From Hevea brasiliensis (Eukaryota; Streptophyta; Magnoliopsida; Malpighiales; Euphorbiaceae), in the NCBI RefSeq assembly GCF_030052815.1, contig NC_079505.1, positions 79,207,330-79,271,329 on the forward strand: a stretch of 64,000 bases of DNA. The letters are read 5' to 3'. The notes below the pieces were generated by a model. That model was given only the letters and a program-made list of their open reading frames with translations. It had not been told where the DNA came from and ran no database searches. A program made the translations under genes and the position numbers. How positions within the stretch are numbered: the stretch's first letter is position 1; every line of letters begins with the position of its first letter. Positions 12,400-24,835 of the stretch are shown piece after piece.

Positions 12400-13696
12400 G
12401 TTTTCAATTGATCAGAGACGGAAGAGGACCCCAAATTTAACAGAAAAGAAAAGATGCAAGTGATAGACAGTTAGACACAGAACCGACTTTCAAGAAAAAT
12501 ATGAGGGGATGGGAACTAGAGAGATATTTAAAGACATTGACAAGAAAGATACACCGCAGAAATTAGAAATCTCGAAGACAGAAGGAGGAAAGTGAAGGCC
12601 AAAGGCGAAAGCAGTCGCCTTTAAACCCTCCTTAAAACCTACAAGCTCATATATGCTCTTTGAATAGATCCACGGGTTTCAGATGGTGGGTACTGGACTT
12701 CTGGGTGAGTTCGGATGACCCGATCACTATTTTCCTCTTACTTTTCCTATATTGGCTTTTTTTTCTCAGTTAAAAAAAAAAAAAACTTTCAATGAAAAAA
12801 ATTATAAAAATTCAAATGTTGCCAGATGGATGTTTTAATTATTATTTTATGTATCAGATGAAAGATTAAAAAAATAATAATAAGCAAGCAATTAGAGAAT
12901 TAAAACTCAAATTTAAATTCGATTATGATAAATTTTTTACTATTAAATCAAAACAATTAATTCAAATCGACAATGCACAAATTAGATCTTTTGTTAACAC
13001 AACAGAAATTGGTGAATGGCAAGAAAATATTAAAAAAAAAATACATTAATAGTTGAAATCCATTTAGGTCTAAATTTCAAATGTATAATGAATTAAATAG
13101 TTGTTTTTTTTTTCAATGATTAGGATTTGAAATATAATCATCTGATCATATCAGATCAATAGCTCTTGAACAGCCATACAAACCCTTGATTGTACTTTTT
13201 TTTTCTCATTGAAATGAAAAATTACATTGTTTAATAAATGACTTTTTTTTTTTTCTCAAAGATGAGTGAATAAAAATATAGCAAAACTCACGTTGTTATA
13301 ATGGGCAAAGCCTTATAAGCTTGTTTAAACTTGCTTTACCGCTCATAGGAAGAAAGGGAAACCAGCAAGTTACTTGAGACTTGCCCTTTACTTTGGAAGC
13401 TTGAGAAGATCAAGAGATAAATGTCACCGTAATAAATGGCATTAATAGGAAGAGCAAAAATTAAAAGTGCAATTCTGCTAAAAATGTTTTCACCTCATCA
13501 CATTGACAGACGTCAAAAACCCAATGATTCATCTCTTCAGCTGTAAATCATCAGCAGAAAGACTTGTATTCTTATGACTTGTATTCTTTTCCCACCAAAA
13601 TTTTTACCTGCGCCCTTCTCTCTTCCACGCTCTTCCATGCGTTATTTTCCTTAAGGTTAATAAAATAACAGCCAAAAATTTCTAATATATTAGTAC
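12400..13696. other. Intergenic: RPOTmp promoter side and HSP90C 3' flank
   Basis: No coding region was recognised. The part next to 12399 should hold the RPOTmp 5' leader and promoter; a minus-strand TATA-like stretch lies near 12524-12533. The middle is AT-rich with poly-T tracts near 13100, 13200 and 13240. The right end is the HSP90C 3' untranslated region, ending at its stop codon (13697-13699). Confidence 0.6.
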
Positions 13697-16600
13697 TTAA
13701 TCGTTCCAAGGATCACTCTCTGCCCTCACTTCTGACGGTTCAACTACTTCTGGCTCTGCATTTTCATCAGCACTGGCAACAGATTCTGCAGCATTATCAC
13801 CAACTGCCTCTGCTTCATCTTCAGATCTGCCCCATCTTCCGCCGAGTGCCATAGCCATCATCTCATATATCTTATTACCCAACTCAGCTGGGCTGTCAGG
13901 CTGCAACATCACAGGAAAAAATATTATTGTGAAAACTATGCAGGATCATGTAAACAAGGGGTAGGAACCCTCAGTCATCCTCACCGAGAATCCACTGGAG
14001 ATCAATGCTGTGTCGTATAGGAGATCAACAGCTCTCTTCGCATCGCTGCTATCAGGTGCATTCTTGCACGCAGCCTGTTAAGTAGCAATATCATTATAAA
14101 TAAATAAATAACCAGCTAGAAAAAGCAATTTCAGCTTCATTCTCAACTCTCATAGATCTCATATACAGAACAGTACCTTTCATCCAGTATTAATTAACAT
14201 TATGAAAATCAAATGTCAATTATTATATACAAACACTGCAATTTTGGGTAGTAAAAAATTGAGCATAGGATAACTGTTACTCCACTCAACATTTAAAAAC
14301 ACTACACTGTTTCTACAATCAGCAATTACTACTATTGAGTCTTGACTGCTAGTAGTCTAGTTGTCGACACCATATTTTGGCCGATCCCCAGAATCAATAA
14401 ATTTCGAAACCGATCCCTAGCACTAAGTCTCTTCTTGCCATCTAATCACAGTTCCGATCTCTCTTCACAGAGAGTTGAGTCAATGCTAAGCTCTCGTATC
14501 CGTTAAAGCCTTACCGGTCTCTCAAATCATTCACCGATCTCTCAAGCCAATTGTCGAATATCCTGACCAGTTAACTATATTCCCGATCTCTCTTGTCAGA
14601 CGAAATTGAACTAACACTAGAACCTTGCTGCCAATATTTATGATCGACCTCTCTTTTAAAAGTTTAGGAATAATCAAGTTAAGGTTCCAATCCGGTTTAA
14701 TGAAGATCCCGATCTTAGATGTTCAAATTTTCAATGAAGTTCCGTTTAGCGTTGGTTCTTTAGCAATCTCATGCATGTTGTATTTTCCGATCCCTCACAC
14801 TTAGAATAATAATAGTTTTCAGTTGTTTCAATATACTCAGACAATCAAGTGTTTAGAAATTTTCCGATCACAACCATTCATCAAACAAAAGGCATTCTAT
14901 TTCATTTCATTGCAAAATTTGTACAAGTTATTCGGCTGGGGGTGATCCCCCAGCCTGATCTACATTGCGCTCATCCTCTCCCTCCTCTTCGCTATCCTCA
15001 CCCTCGCCCCCGGGAGCCAGGTCGGCCATCCAAGAGAAGTCCCCTTCTGGGTAACGCTTCTGGAGTTCGGCCAAGAGGTCCTTGTGAGCATTCACATAGG
15101 CACCAGCTATCCCTGTCACCATTTCTTCGTCTTTCACCTTAAGCTCCTCGATAAGTTGGGCGACCTGAGAAGCATCGTTGGCCCGGAGCGCCTCGACTTC
15201 CCTGAGAGCACGATCCCTTTCAGCCAGAACATGATTCTGTTCGGCCACTCTGTCTTCATAGAACTTCGTCCGCCCCTCAACTTGAGATATGTAATCCTGA
15301 GCGGATGCGAGTTGGGATCGGAGGGAAGCCATTTCCTGATTCTTCTTCTCAACCTCCTTGCCCAGGTGATAAGCCTTTTCCCGAACTATGGTCTGGTTCA
15401 CCAGGCACTCCACGTTCAGGTTCATGGTGCGAGTCAAGATATCGTCAAGGCTGTCCGGGGATAGCCTTTCCCGATCCTCCCGAAGGCAGATGGAAGACCC
15501 CAAGACTTTGGCAAAACCGGGGTTCTCGTTATTCTTGAGGACTCCATCAACGTTTGAGCGCCACGAGAAGAGGATCTCACGAGAAGATTGAGAAGGACCC
15601 CTTTACGTGCTTGGAGCAATCGGAGGGTGGAGCCGCTCTTCTGTTGAGGAGGAGATTGATCGGCGGCCAGAAGGTCGGGGCGGGCCTCCTTGCGTCTCCC
15701 CGGTTCATGGTGGGAGTTGAAGCATCTCGAACGCTTCATCTCCTTTACTTTCAGGAGATCTCTCTTTCCTTCTTCCGCTTCCTAGAACCCTCATCACCCG
15801 CCATACCGCACAAAGGAGAGGTCGGTGAGATCGCTAAGGTCCCGAGATCCGAGATTTAGAAAATACAGGTCGAGAGCGGAAGTTCGCGATCTTGGGTGAG
15901 CGATGGTCCAATGGTGAAGCTCGGCAAGAATACTGATTTTTGGATCCATTACTATTAAGCTTTCCTCTGGTTCAGTTAATGCGCTTGAGCAAGGGCCTCG
16001 GTGCCACCACTACGAGGGAAGTCCTCAAAGCAGTCGGATTTTTGCTCCTCGTAATGAAGAAGCGGTTCTTCCAATTTTTAAGGGAGGAGGGGTCGGTGAA
16101 GAGCTCGCAATGAGGCTTCGCTGAAAGAACTGCTCGTCGTCCTTTGCGAAGTTAGCGGCGAACACCTTAGCCGTAGGTCTGATTCCCTTAGCTCGGCATA
16201 GACCTCGGAAGGCTACTAAGATCCGCCACGAGTTAGGGTGAACTTAAGCAATGCACACCCGGTGGAGTTTTAGGATCTCCTTGAAGAAGTCATCCAGAGG
16301 GAACCGAAGACCAGCCTTTACTCGTATACCATAACCAGTCATTCTCTTCAAAGAAGTGATCGGCTCGGTGATCGCCGTGGCACCGGATAAGTTCGCATTT
16401 AATCGGGCGAATATTCTACTCCTGGCTAAACGATTGTAGATCGGACTCTAGTAAGATCGATGGCAGCTCGTCCATAGGGAGATTCTCCCTCCCTGAAGAA
16501 GGTACGTGCCTTGATGGTCCGATCCGCCCCCGAGCTGGAACAGAGGCCCTAGGAGGTTCCGTTTGCGCACTTGGCCCGACCACTTCTTCTTCGCCGACGA

Positions 16601-19600
16601 CCACGAACCGAATGGAAGGAGGACTCGCCGCTCTTTAACCTTCTGACCGCTCATTTTCAAAAGAAATAAAGAACTTAAACTAAAAGAAGATCAAAGCCCT
16701 TATCTGAGTCCGACGTCGGAAGAACTTGAGAAAACGAGAACTTGAAGTTGTGAGCAGGGTGAAAATGGAATGAGAGAACAACTGGCTAACCCCAACTCCT
16801 ATTTATACTAGTCCGAGCATTTAATGCTCACGAGGCTCTAGGCAACGCATCGATTGGTGGGACTACAATGTTTCGACACTTCTCTCAAATATTCGAACAT
16901 TCCAAGGAGATCGGTTAAATGGAGATCTGCATAATAAGTTGAATATCTTGAATGAAGGATTAGTTAAGAGTCGTTTTGTTAGGAACCAGATCGAACAAAT
17001 ATATCAGAGATCGGAAAATAATCAATAAGATAATAATTGGAGAAACAAGATTTTTATTTCCAAAAGATCGGATTACATCATTTGGGCGATCTCTAGGGAT
17101 CGGATTACAATGAAGGTCTAACTACATCATTTGGGCGATCTCTAGAGATCTGATTACATTGAAGGATTACATCATTTGGGCGATCTCTAGAGACCGGTGG
17201 GACATCCTATCTAAAGAGTCCCAGGTTTATAACTGATCCCAAGGGTGTCGCCGATCGGAGCTTAATCCGCTATCGGAACACCCAATGTGGGAGGAAACCG
17301 CTGTCGGAACACTCAATGTGGAGAGAAGCCGAATGAACTTGAGGAAGCAACCGCCAAGGGTCAGCAGAGCATCAGACAAGGTTATGCGATCACCGGGGTC
17401 GTAAATTTTCAATCGAGGAATAAGGAAGTCCATCGGAGAGGGATCAAAAACCACAATCATGGCTTAACGATCACGAGGGAAGAGAAAGAAGGAAGAGAGA
17501 AAAAATCGATGAAGGAAATGTCTCGTGGGTATATATAGGGAAAACGGGCATTTATTAAAACGGCTTAACGCCTGAATCGAGGGGAAATTAATGCTTTGAC
17601 CAGAGAAAGGGAAAGATCGGAATAATAGATCGGAAGATGGGAGACCAAAGATGAAAGATCTGAAAAGAGCATGTAAAAGAGATCAGAAAGAGGGAAGATC
17701 GGAAGGCAAAAATAATAAGACAAATAGTCGTTAAAGCGTTGCAGACGATATCTCCACCGCACGCCTAAGAATCGCCCACAATCTTGACAGTGCGGGGTAT
17801 GTCATGACACATCCCAATCCCCACCGTTGATCTCATTGGTAAGGACAAACCGGAACCCTTGGATCAAGAGAGAAGACGACAATACTCTTTCGCTCTTAGC
17901 CCTCGATCGTTCGGACGAGAAGATTTGGGACCGCTGATTGAAAGAAGAAAAGGACAAAAATTCTGAAGAGTGATCTCAGCCATTCATTTTGATTCTCTTT
18001 AATTCCTGAACATCCGATCATGTCCTTCGAAATCTTGACCCTCCATCTCCCTCAAAATAAATCCTAACCCTTCATGGGAAGCACCCGATTCCTATAAATA
18101 CCTGCATGAAAAACTGTTCAAGGGATGGGCAAAAAAGAGAGGTAGTTATTATCGCGGAAGAACTCTGAAACTTGATTCATTTGTTACTCGCTACTTTGAA
18201 GCTTTGATTAGAAAGACTTTTGAAACTAGTTTTCAAGTGTTTTCTTGAAAATGATTCGAACTCTACATTTTCGCTTGTTCATTATCCACACTCTCACTTT
18301 CACCTTTTATCATCTATGTCTTCATTCCCATTATTCAAGCTCAATTTCATTTCACTCGGTTTTTATCTTAATCTTATCGCATTTTAGCTAAGCACCCTTG
18401 ATTCACAAAGAACATCACCCTCAAGCTAATCATCTGCCTTATTACTATTTGTCACCCCGTAGTCATTTCAATAGATTTGGCTCCTTACGGTAAGAGCTCA
18501 TATTGCCGCTTTGTTAAGTGTTTACGTTTACTTTCCGCATTCTCTTTGTCCTTTTTATGCATGTGATTTTCTCAAGTTCATTTAGTGCCAAAGAACCTTA
18601 AAGAATGTTACTCTCGAGTTTATTTCTTTAGTGATCGCCTATCGCTTTATTAACCTTCGCTGCTTCGAATGCAAATTTTCTAGTTCCTAGTAGCGTGTAA
18701 GTGGTTGGGTAAAATATAGATAACTGCAACTTACGGGTCTCTTTTAAGAGAGAGAGCCTGAATAACACGTCAGGAAAATAGCCACAATATTAGGCTGACG
18801 TAAACGGCAATTCGGCAAGATGCCATAAAGTGGGATAAAACCAAAGTAAACGAAACAGAATAGATCGGACATTAATAGGTACCGGTAAAGTGACCTTAGG
18901 GGAGGTCAGCAAAATTTATTCCAGCTTTTCTTATTTAGTCACAAAATATCAATTAGTCAAAAGAAGCCTTATCCCCAGCACCTTAGAACGTCAAAATCTT
19001 TAGCTTTAGGACCTTATGACATGTAGCTGAAATTAAAATTTGGGAGATCGGAAAGATCCCATTAAGGTTCCTGTTAATTTAAAAAAAGAGATCGGAAGAG
19101 GATTCTTATCCGATTCTCAACTCAAAACTTTAATTAAATAGAGATCGGAGGAGAGTTCTTATCCGGTCTCAAATCAAAATTTCAAACAAATACTTAATAG
19201 AGATCGGAAGAGAGTTCTTATCTGGTCTCAACTCAAAATTTTAATAAACACTTAATAGAGATCAGAGGAGAGTTCTTATCCGGTCTCAAATCAAAATTTT
19301 AATAAAACATTAAATAGAGATCAAAGGAAAATTCTTATCCGATCCCTAGGCTAAAATTTTTATGAATACTTAATAGAGATCGGAGGAGAGTTCTTATCCG
19401 GTCTCAACTCAAAATTTTTAAATGATTTAATAGAGATCGGAGGAGAGTTCTTATCCGATCTCAACTCAAAATTTTAATAAATATTAAAGAGTTCGGAGAA
19501 GAGTTCTTATACAACTCTTAAATTAAATTTTAATAAAATAGTTCTTTTAGATAAGATTAACCTGCAGCAGTAACTCACTAAGGTTGTCTCATTTATTTAT

Positions 19601-22600
19601 GTATCTGGGTGATCCAAATTTAGTGAAAAATCAAATGTTCCTTTAGTCAAAAGGATCAACATGTCCATTCAAGCCCTTCTAACTAATGCAAAGTTAAATC
19701 TACTTACCCTTATTAAGGGACGAGGTGGGGTGCCTAACACCTTCCCCACCCGTTTACGGACCCCGAACCTAGAATCTCTGTTTTGAAGTGGTTTTATTTC
19801 AATTTATCTTCACAAATGGTTTTCTTTAGTTACCCTCAAAACTAAGGTGGCGACTCCTCACTCTTTCCCACTTCGGTGAGTGATCGTCCAGGCGACCGCA
19901 AAATCCCTTGCGACACTAGTGCTTGTCAAACTACCCATGCAAACATTAGTATCTCGATTACCTCAAGACTCCTCAGAACTGATGTCAAGGGATGGCATGA
20001 TATCTCCTTTCTTTTTCTTAAATCTTGCTTCTCTTAAAGTGTGAATCAAAAATATAAAATCACACTTGACATTCATGTATATTGATAAAAATTTTATATC
20101 ACTAGTTGACTATAATTTAGTTGATTAGTGCCCAAGTGCTGCTTCTTCCCTTAATACATAACTCTTACCAAGCATACTACTGCATCTAGTCATCTACTTG
20201 TCAATGTCATCTGTGTTCTCAAAAATTACAAGTACAAAAAATGTAGTTCAAAGAAAAACTATGAGGATAAATAAAACTAGTGTGAAGAAAAATGTAGTTC
20301 CAGCTACTATAACAGAGATGGACAGCCTAATTAAAAATAAGTCGGTAGCTAATTAAGGGAGATGTCTAATAATTTCCTGGAAGGTTATTGTTGTCCACTT
20401 TAATAGCACACTAATATGATTATCATATTCACAAAACATTCCATTATCACGGGTATTCCATTATTTCATTTCCCAATTCAGCTCAACCAATTTGAATTCC
20501 TTCAACATCCCTACTTTTTAGACTGCCTTCCCACATCATTTTCTCCATTACTTCATGAATTATTTGTAAGGGATAAAACTCCAGAATAAAGAAATAACGC
20601 AAAATATTATCGCTTCAACAATATCAACCATCAGAGGGTAGAACAGCATACACTTAAGTCTTTAATAATGGGGTGATCTGGATTAATCTCCAGTATTCTC
20701 CTTCCTCTCATGAACTCCAAGCTGGAAGTGTCTCCAAGAGCTTGTGCTTTCATCAACCTAACAAAAAAGGGAAAATGTGGAAATAAGATCAACATGTGCT
20801 TGGGTTTTTATTCTAAGCATAATCAGGTTGGAGGATTGGGGGCTATTACAACCATCCCTACCTCTCCATATTGGCTGACCAACCAAACTTTCCAGAAACA
20901 AGCACACATGGAGATGAGCTTAGACGCTTTGAAACTTGGACTTTGGCAACCTTGTCACCAAGCTGCTGCTTTATCCAATCACAGAGGAGATTGAATTCCT
21001 GCTTAGTTTCTCTTTCCTTAACCTCATCCTCATCACCTAAGATTAGGCCCAAATTATTAGCAACAATGCACAATTGCTCATCAGAGATCAAGGAAGACAA
21101 AAGCAATAAGAAGAGATGAAAAAGGAATTTGCACTATCAACAATACAGCAGAAGTTGTAAGTTCTAACCAAGTTCTAGATCTTCCTTGCTGATATCAACA
21201 AATTTCTTTTCTTTGTAGGTCTGCAGATTCTGGATGGCAACTTCATCAATAGGTTCAATTAAATAAAGAACCTAAAAGCAATTGAAGTCATAAAACCACG
21301 TCAGAATCCAGTGAACGAATAGAGAAAAAAATCAGTTGTCTACTGATACAGGTGGCCTAAGACACAATTTTATAATGGAAACAGAAAAGGTAATGACAAA
21401 GTAAAGCATTGTCATTACAACAACCCCACAAAGCAACCAGGCAAAAAGGAAAAGAAAAGAAACAGATAATGGAAACTATGGGCCTTTTTACTTGTGGAAA
21501 ACAGTTTTCTATTTCACATTTTCTATTTTCTAAGAAAACTCTACTTTTCTTCATTACCCGTCAATAATAAAAAAATAACTTTCTAATTCAAAAAATTAAA
21601 AGATATATATTCATATCTTTCATAATAAAATATAATTAGAAACGCATTTACTTTTAAATTTTTTTTTGATGTGTTATTCACTTATTTGTAACTAAATATT
21701 ATTTTTGAAATAATTATTCAATTTGTTATGGAAATGTTACCAATATAATTTTGGTTATTGAAAACTCTTTGTTTTCCATTTGAAAACCTGGACTTTGGTT
21801 ATAAAAACAATGAAAAACAACTTAAAGTTGTTCTCCGAATCTTAGTTAAATTTTTGAAAACTAGAAAAACTAGTTTTTGAATTCTCCATTTATAAATTTG
21901 GCCAAAAATAGTGTAAAACAATTTAAAGCTATTTTCCAAATCTTGGTTAAATTTTTGAAAACTAGAAAACTAATTTTCTAATTCTCTATTAGAAAACTGG
22001 CACATATGAACATGAAACTCAGTTTTTCAATTTTATTGAAAAACTATTCTAGAAAACTACCTCAGGATTTCACAAGTGAACATATCCTATGAGTATCAGT
22101 TTCACTAACATACAAGAATATTAGTTTCATCAATTAGTCAACAAACATTTGCTCAAAAAGAGAAGTTAACAAAGATGTTTAAACTACTGCAACAATAATC
22201 TATTTTATCCCTGCTTTGATATATTTCCTTATACGCATGCATGAGTGTTTATGTCATGCTTAATCTCATTTGCTTACTACTAATGAGCTCAAATTAAGAA
22301 TACATTTGTGTTACTGCATGAAGACGAAGATGTATCAGTCTACTGAAAAGTATACAAGACAAATGCACACACCTCAATGCCTTTTTGAACCAACTTCTCC
22401 AAGAACGGAGCACTCTTGGCACTTTTCAAGCTGTCTGTTGCCAGGTAGTAGATAGCCTTCTGGTTCTCCCCCATGTTCTCAACATACTCATCTAAGGTTG
22501 TGAGTCCATCCTCACTTTTGGAGGTGTAGAACCGCAGCAAAGGAGTTATGCGCTTGTGATTACCAGTGTCTTCAATACATCCTAATTTGAGAAACCTGCC

Positions 22601-24799
22601 AAAATTCTCCCAGAATTTCTTGTAATCCTGAAATCAAGTTAAAAATATCCTGAGTTTCTTAGCTAAACACAGATCAAACAAGAAAGCAAAGTACACATAG
22701 ATTAATTGATACCAACCTCCTTATTTTCACTTTCAGAGAGCTCTTGAATCATGTCAAATGTTTTCCTAACAAGTCTCTTTCTCATAATTCTTACAATTCG
22801 GCTCTCTTGAAGAATTTCTCGAGAGACATTAAGAGGAAGATCATCAGAGTCAACCACACCCTTCACAAAGCTTAGATATCGTGGAAACTGCCAGAAAATC
22901 ACATTCAGCTTATTTCTCTGAGGAAATTATAACAACCTTAAATTGATATGGATACAAACATAAATAGTTCACATAAATTACAAGCAGACAAACTAAAACA
23001 ATCAATTTAGTTTATAAAAACCTCACGTTCATTTATATCTCTAATAATGTGATTTTCTATTAGCAGAAAACTAGACATAATCAGAGCCAACCATTTCAGC
23101 CCACAAGGCACAAGCTGGAGGATACAGAAAGATCTTTCCCCAGTTAAACTTCGGTTTACAATAGCTAGTCATGAATATATAGTACTACATGGCCACACCA
23201 CAGAAAAGCTATACACAATACAGAGCAATCCTCTAGGATTTCAAGCTATCAAGTGACGGCAACACTTACCAGCTCTCCATCAAAATCATCTGAGATAAAC
23301 ACCCGCTTCACATACAAACGTATATTCTTCGTTTTTGGATTCACAACCTCCTCATTGTTAAGAGGCCCCATTCCAGGTATGTATAGAACACTCCTAAACT
23401 CCACCTCTCCCTGCAAAATTTTTTAATTAAAGTTCATACCTAACCCAATATGCAGTCAACTAAGGCAATCAAAAACATTTTGGTACCTCTGTGGTGAAAT
23501 GTGTGTACGCAAGTGGGTCCAAGAATTCATTAAATGTTTTCTTATAGAACTCATGGTACTCATCCTTTTCAACTTCCTTTGAGCTTCGCATCTGCAACGT
23601 ACCAAACAAAAACGAAATAAATGATGGTCAATAAAACCCATATGCAAAGCATCCATTAAAAAAAACACGAAGGAAAGAAAAGGCATGTAATTGTGGATCA
23701 GTTCTCTCTTTCTCATGCGCACACAAACACACATGCATATGATAATTCAACACAATATGCATAAATTGTCAGTGTATGTACTCACCCATATTGGCTTTGT
23801 TTCATTGGCTAACTCCCAATCCCAATACTTTTCAGTTTTAGTTTTAGTTTTCTTTTTCTTCTCATCCTGGCAACAGGTACAAAAACTGACTTAAATGCCA
23901 TAGTCAGACAGAAAGATAAGGCACAGAAGCATACTCAACTGCTATGTTAATTTACCTCTGGCTTTGCCTCTTCTCCTTCTTTTGGTTCTTCCTCCTCTTC
24001 CACCTGCCAAAATTTTGATTGAGAAAAGACTCTTTAATTAGGTACTGGCTTTACTGTACAAATAAAGTAATTATGGCAAAGAATAAAAGGTCAGCAAAAA
24101 TCATCAAAAAAAAGTGCCCATGTATTAACTTATGAAATGAAGGATACAGTTCATACAAAGATTTAAGAAAAGACCCTGATACTAATGCTTGAAAAGTTTT
24201 ACCACCACCCATACCTCTCTAAATTAAAAAATAAAATTAAAGGAAGGTTAAACAATATCAAAACCTTGAAAATCGTAACCTGTGAATAAATTTGCTCCAC
24301 TAGCCAACACCCCCCCCCCCTTTTTTCCTTCCTTCCTTTCCTCTTTCTGTTTTCACCTTTTTCCTTCCACCAAAAATGCCAAAAAGGAAAAACTAAAAGA
24401 AAAAAAAGGGGGAATCCCCCTGCCTATCTGTAAAGAACTGAGAACAGAATGTAGATTCGAATAGAAGTTACCATCTACTGTATTTTTTATATGCAGCCAT
24501 CCAACAACCACTAAAGGAAGAAATTTGATGTAGGTGTTCTCACCTCAACAGTCCTTGATTTTTCTTGCCATGTATAGATGGGGAAAGAAACGAATTGTGA
24601 GTAGTTCTTCACCAAAGCCTGAATTCTGACTGGATCCGAGAATTCATATTTATCATCCTCCTACAATAAACCCGCGACATATAAGACTGATTTATTATAC
24701 AAAAAGTAACATCCAATAACTGCATCTATTTATTCACAATTTGGGAAGATAGATTGAGCAATATCAAAGAAAGAGAAAAAGAGAGAAGGGGGGGGGGGG

Positions 24800-24835
<36 letters not shown>

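Larger units (their letters stand above)
14362..19915 (+). mobile_element. Ty3/gypsy Tat-like LTR retrotransposon derivative lacking gag-pol, in an HSP90C intron
   Basis: A 5,554-bp insertion flanked by perfect CTAGT duplications (14357-14361 and 19916-19920). It begins TGTCGACACCATATTTTGGC and ends with a GGCGACCGC ... TTGCGACA block, terminal sequences of the kind I know from Tat/Ogre-type LTRs. No protease, reverse transcriptase or integrase is present. What remains is about 0.55 kb of LTR-start-like sequence on the left, an antisense Transposase_28-like gene (14928-16660), short direct repeats, a plus-strand CCTATAAATACC promoter-like box near 18091, and a 57-bp tandem array near the right end. 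I could not match a full LTR pair by eye, so the left LTR is probably deleted through much of its length. CCGATC/GATCGG motifs recur throughout. Confidence 0.85.

Noticed and set aside
14362..14930. A complete left LTR matching 16800-19915
   Set aside because: I could not find the terminal TGTCGACACC or the 57-bp array at both ends, so only a truncated LTR start is claimed on the left.
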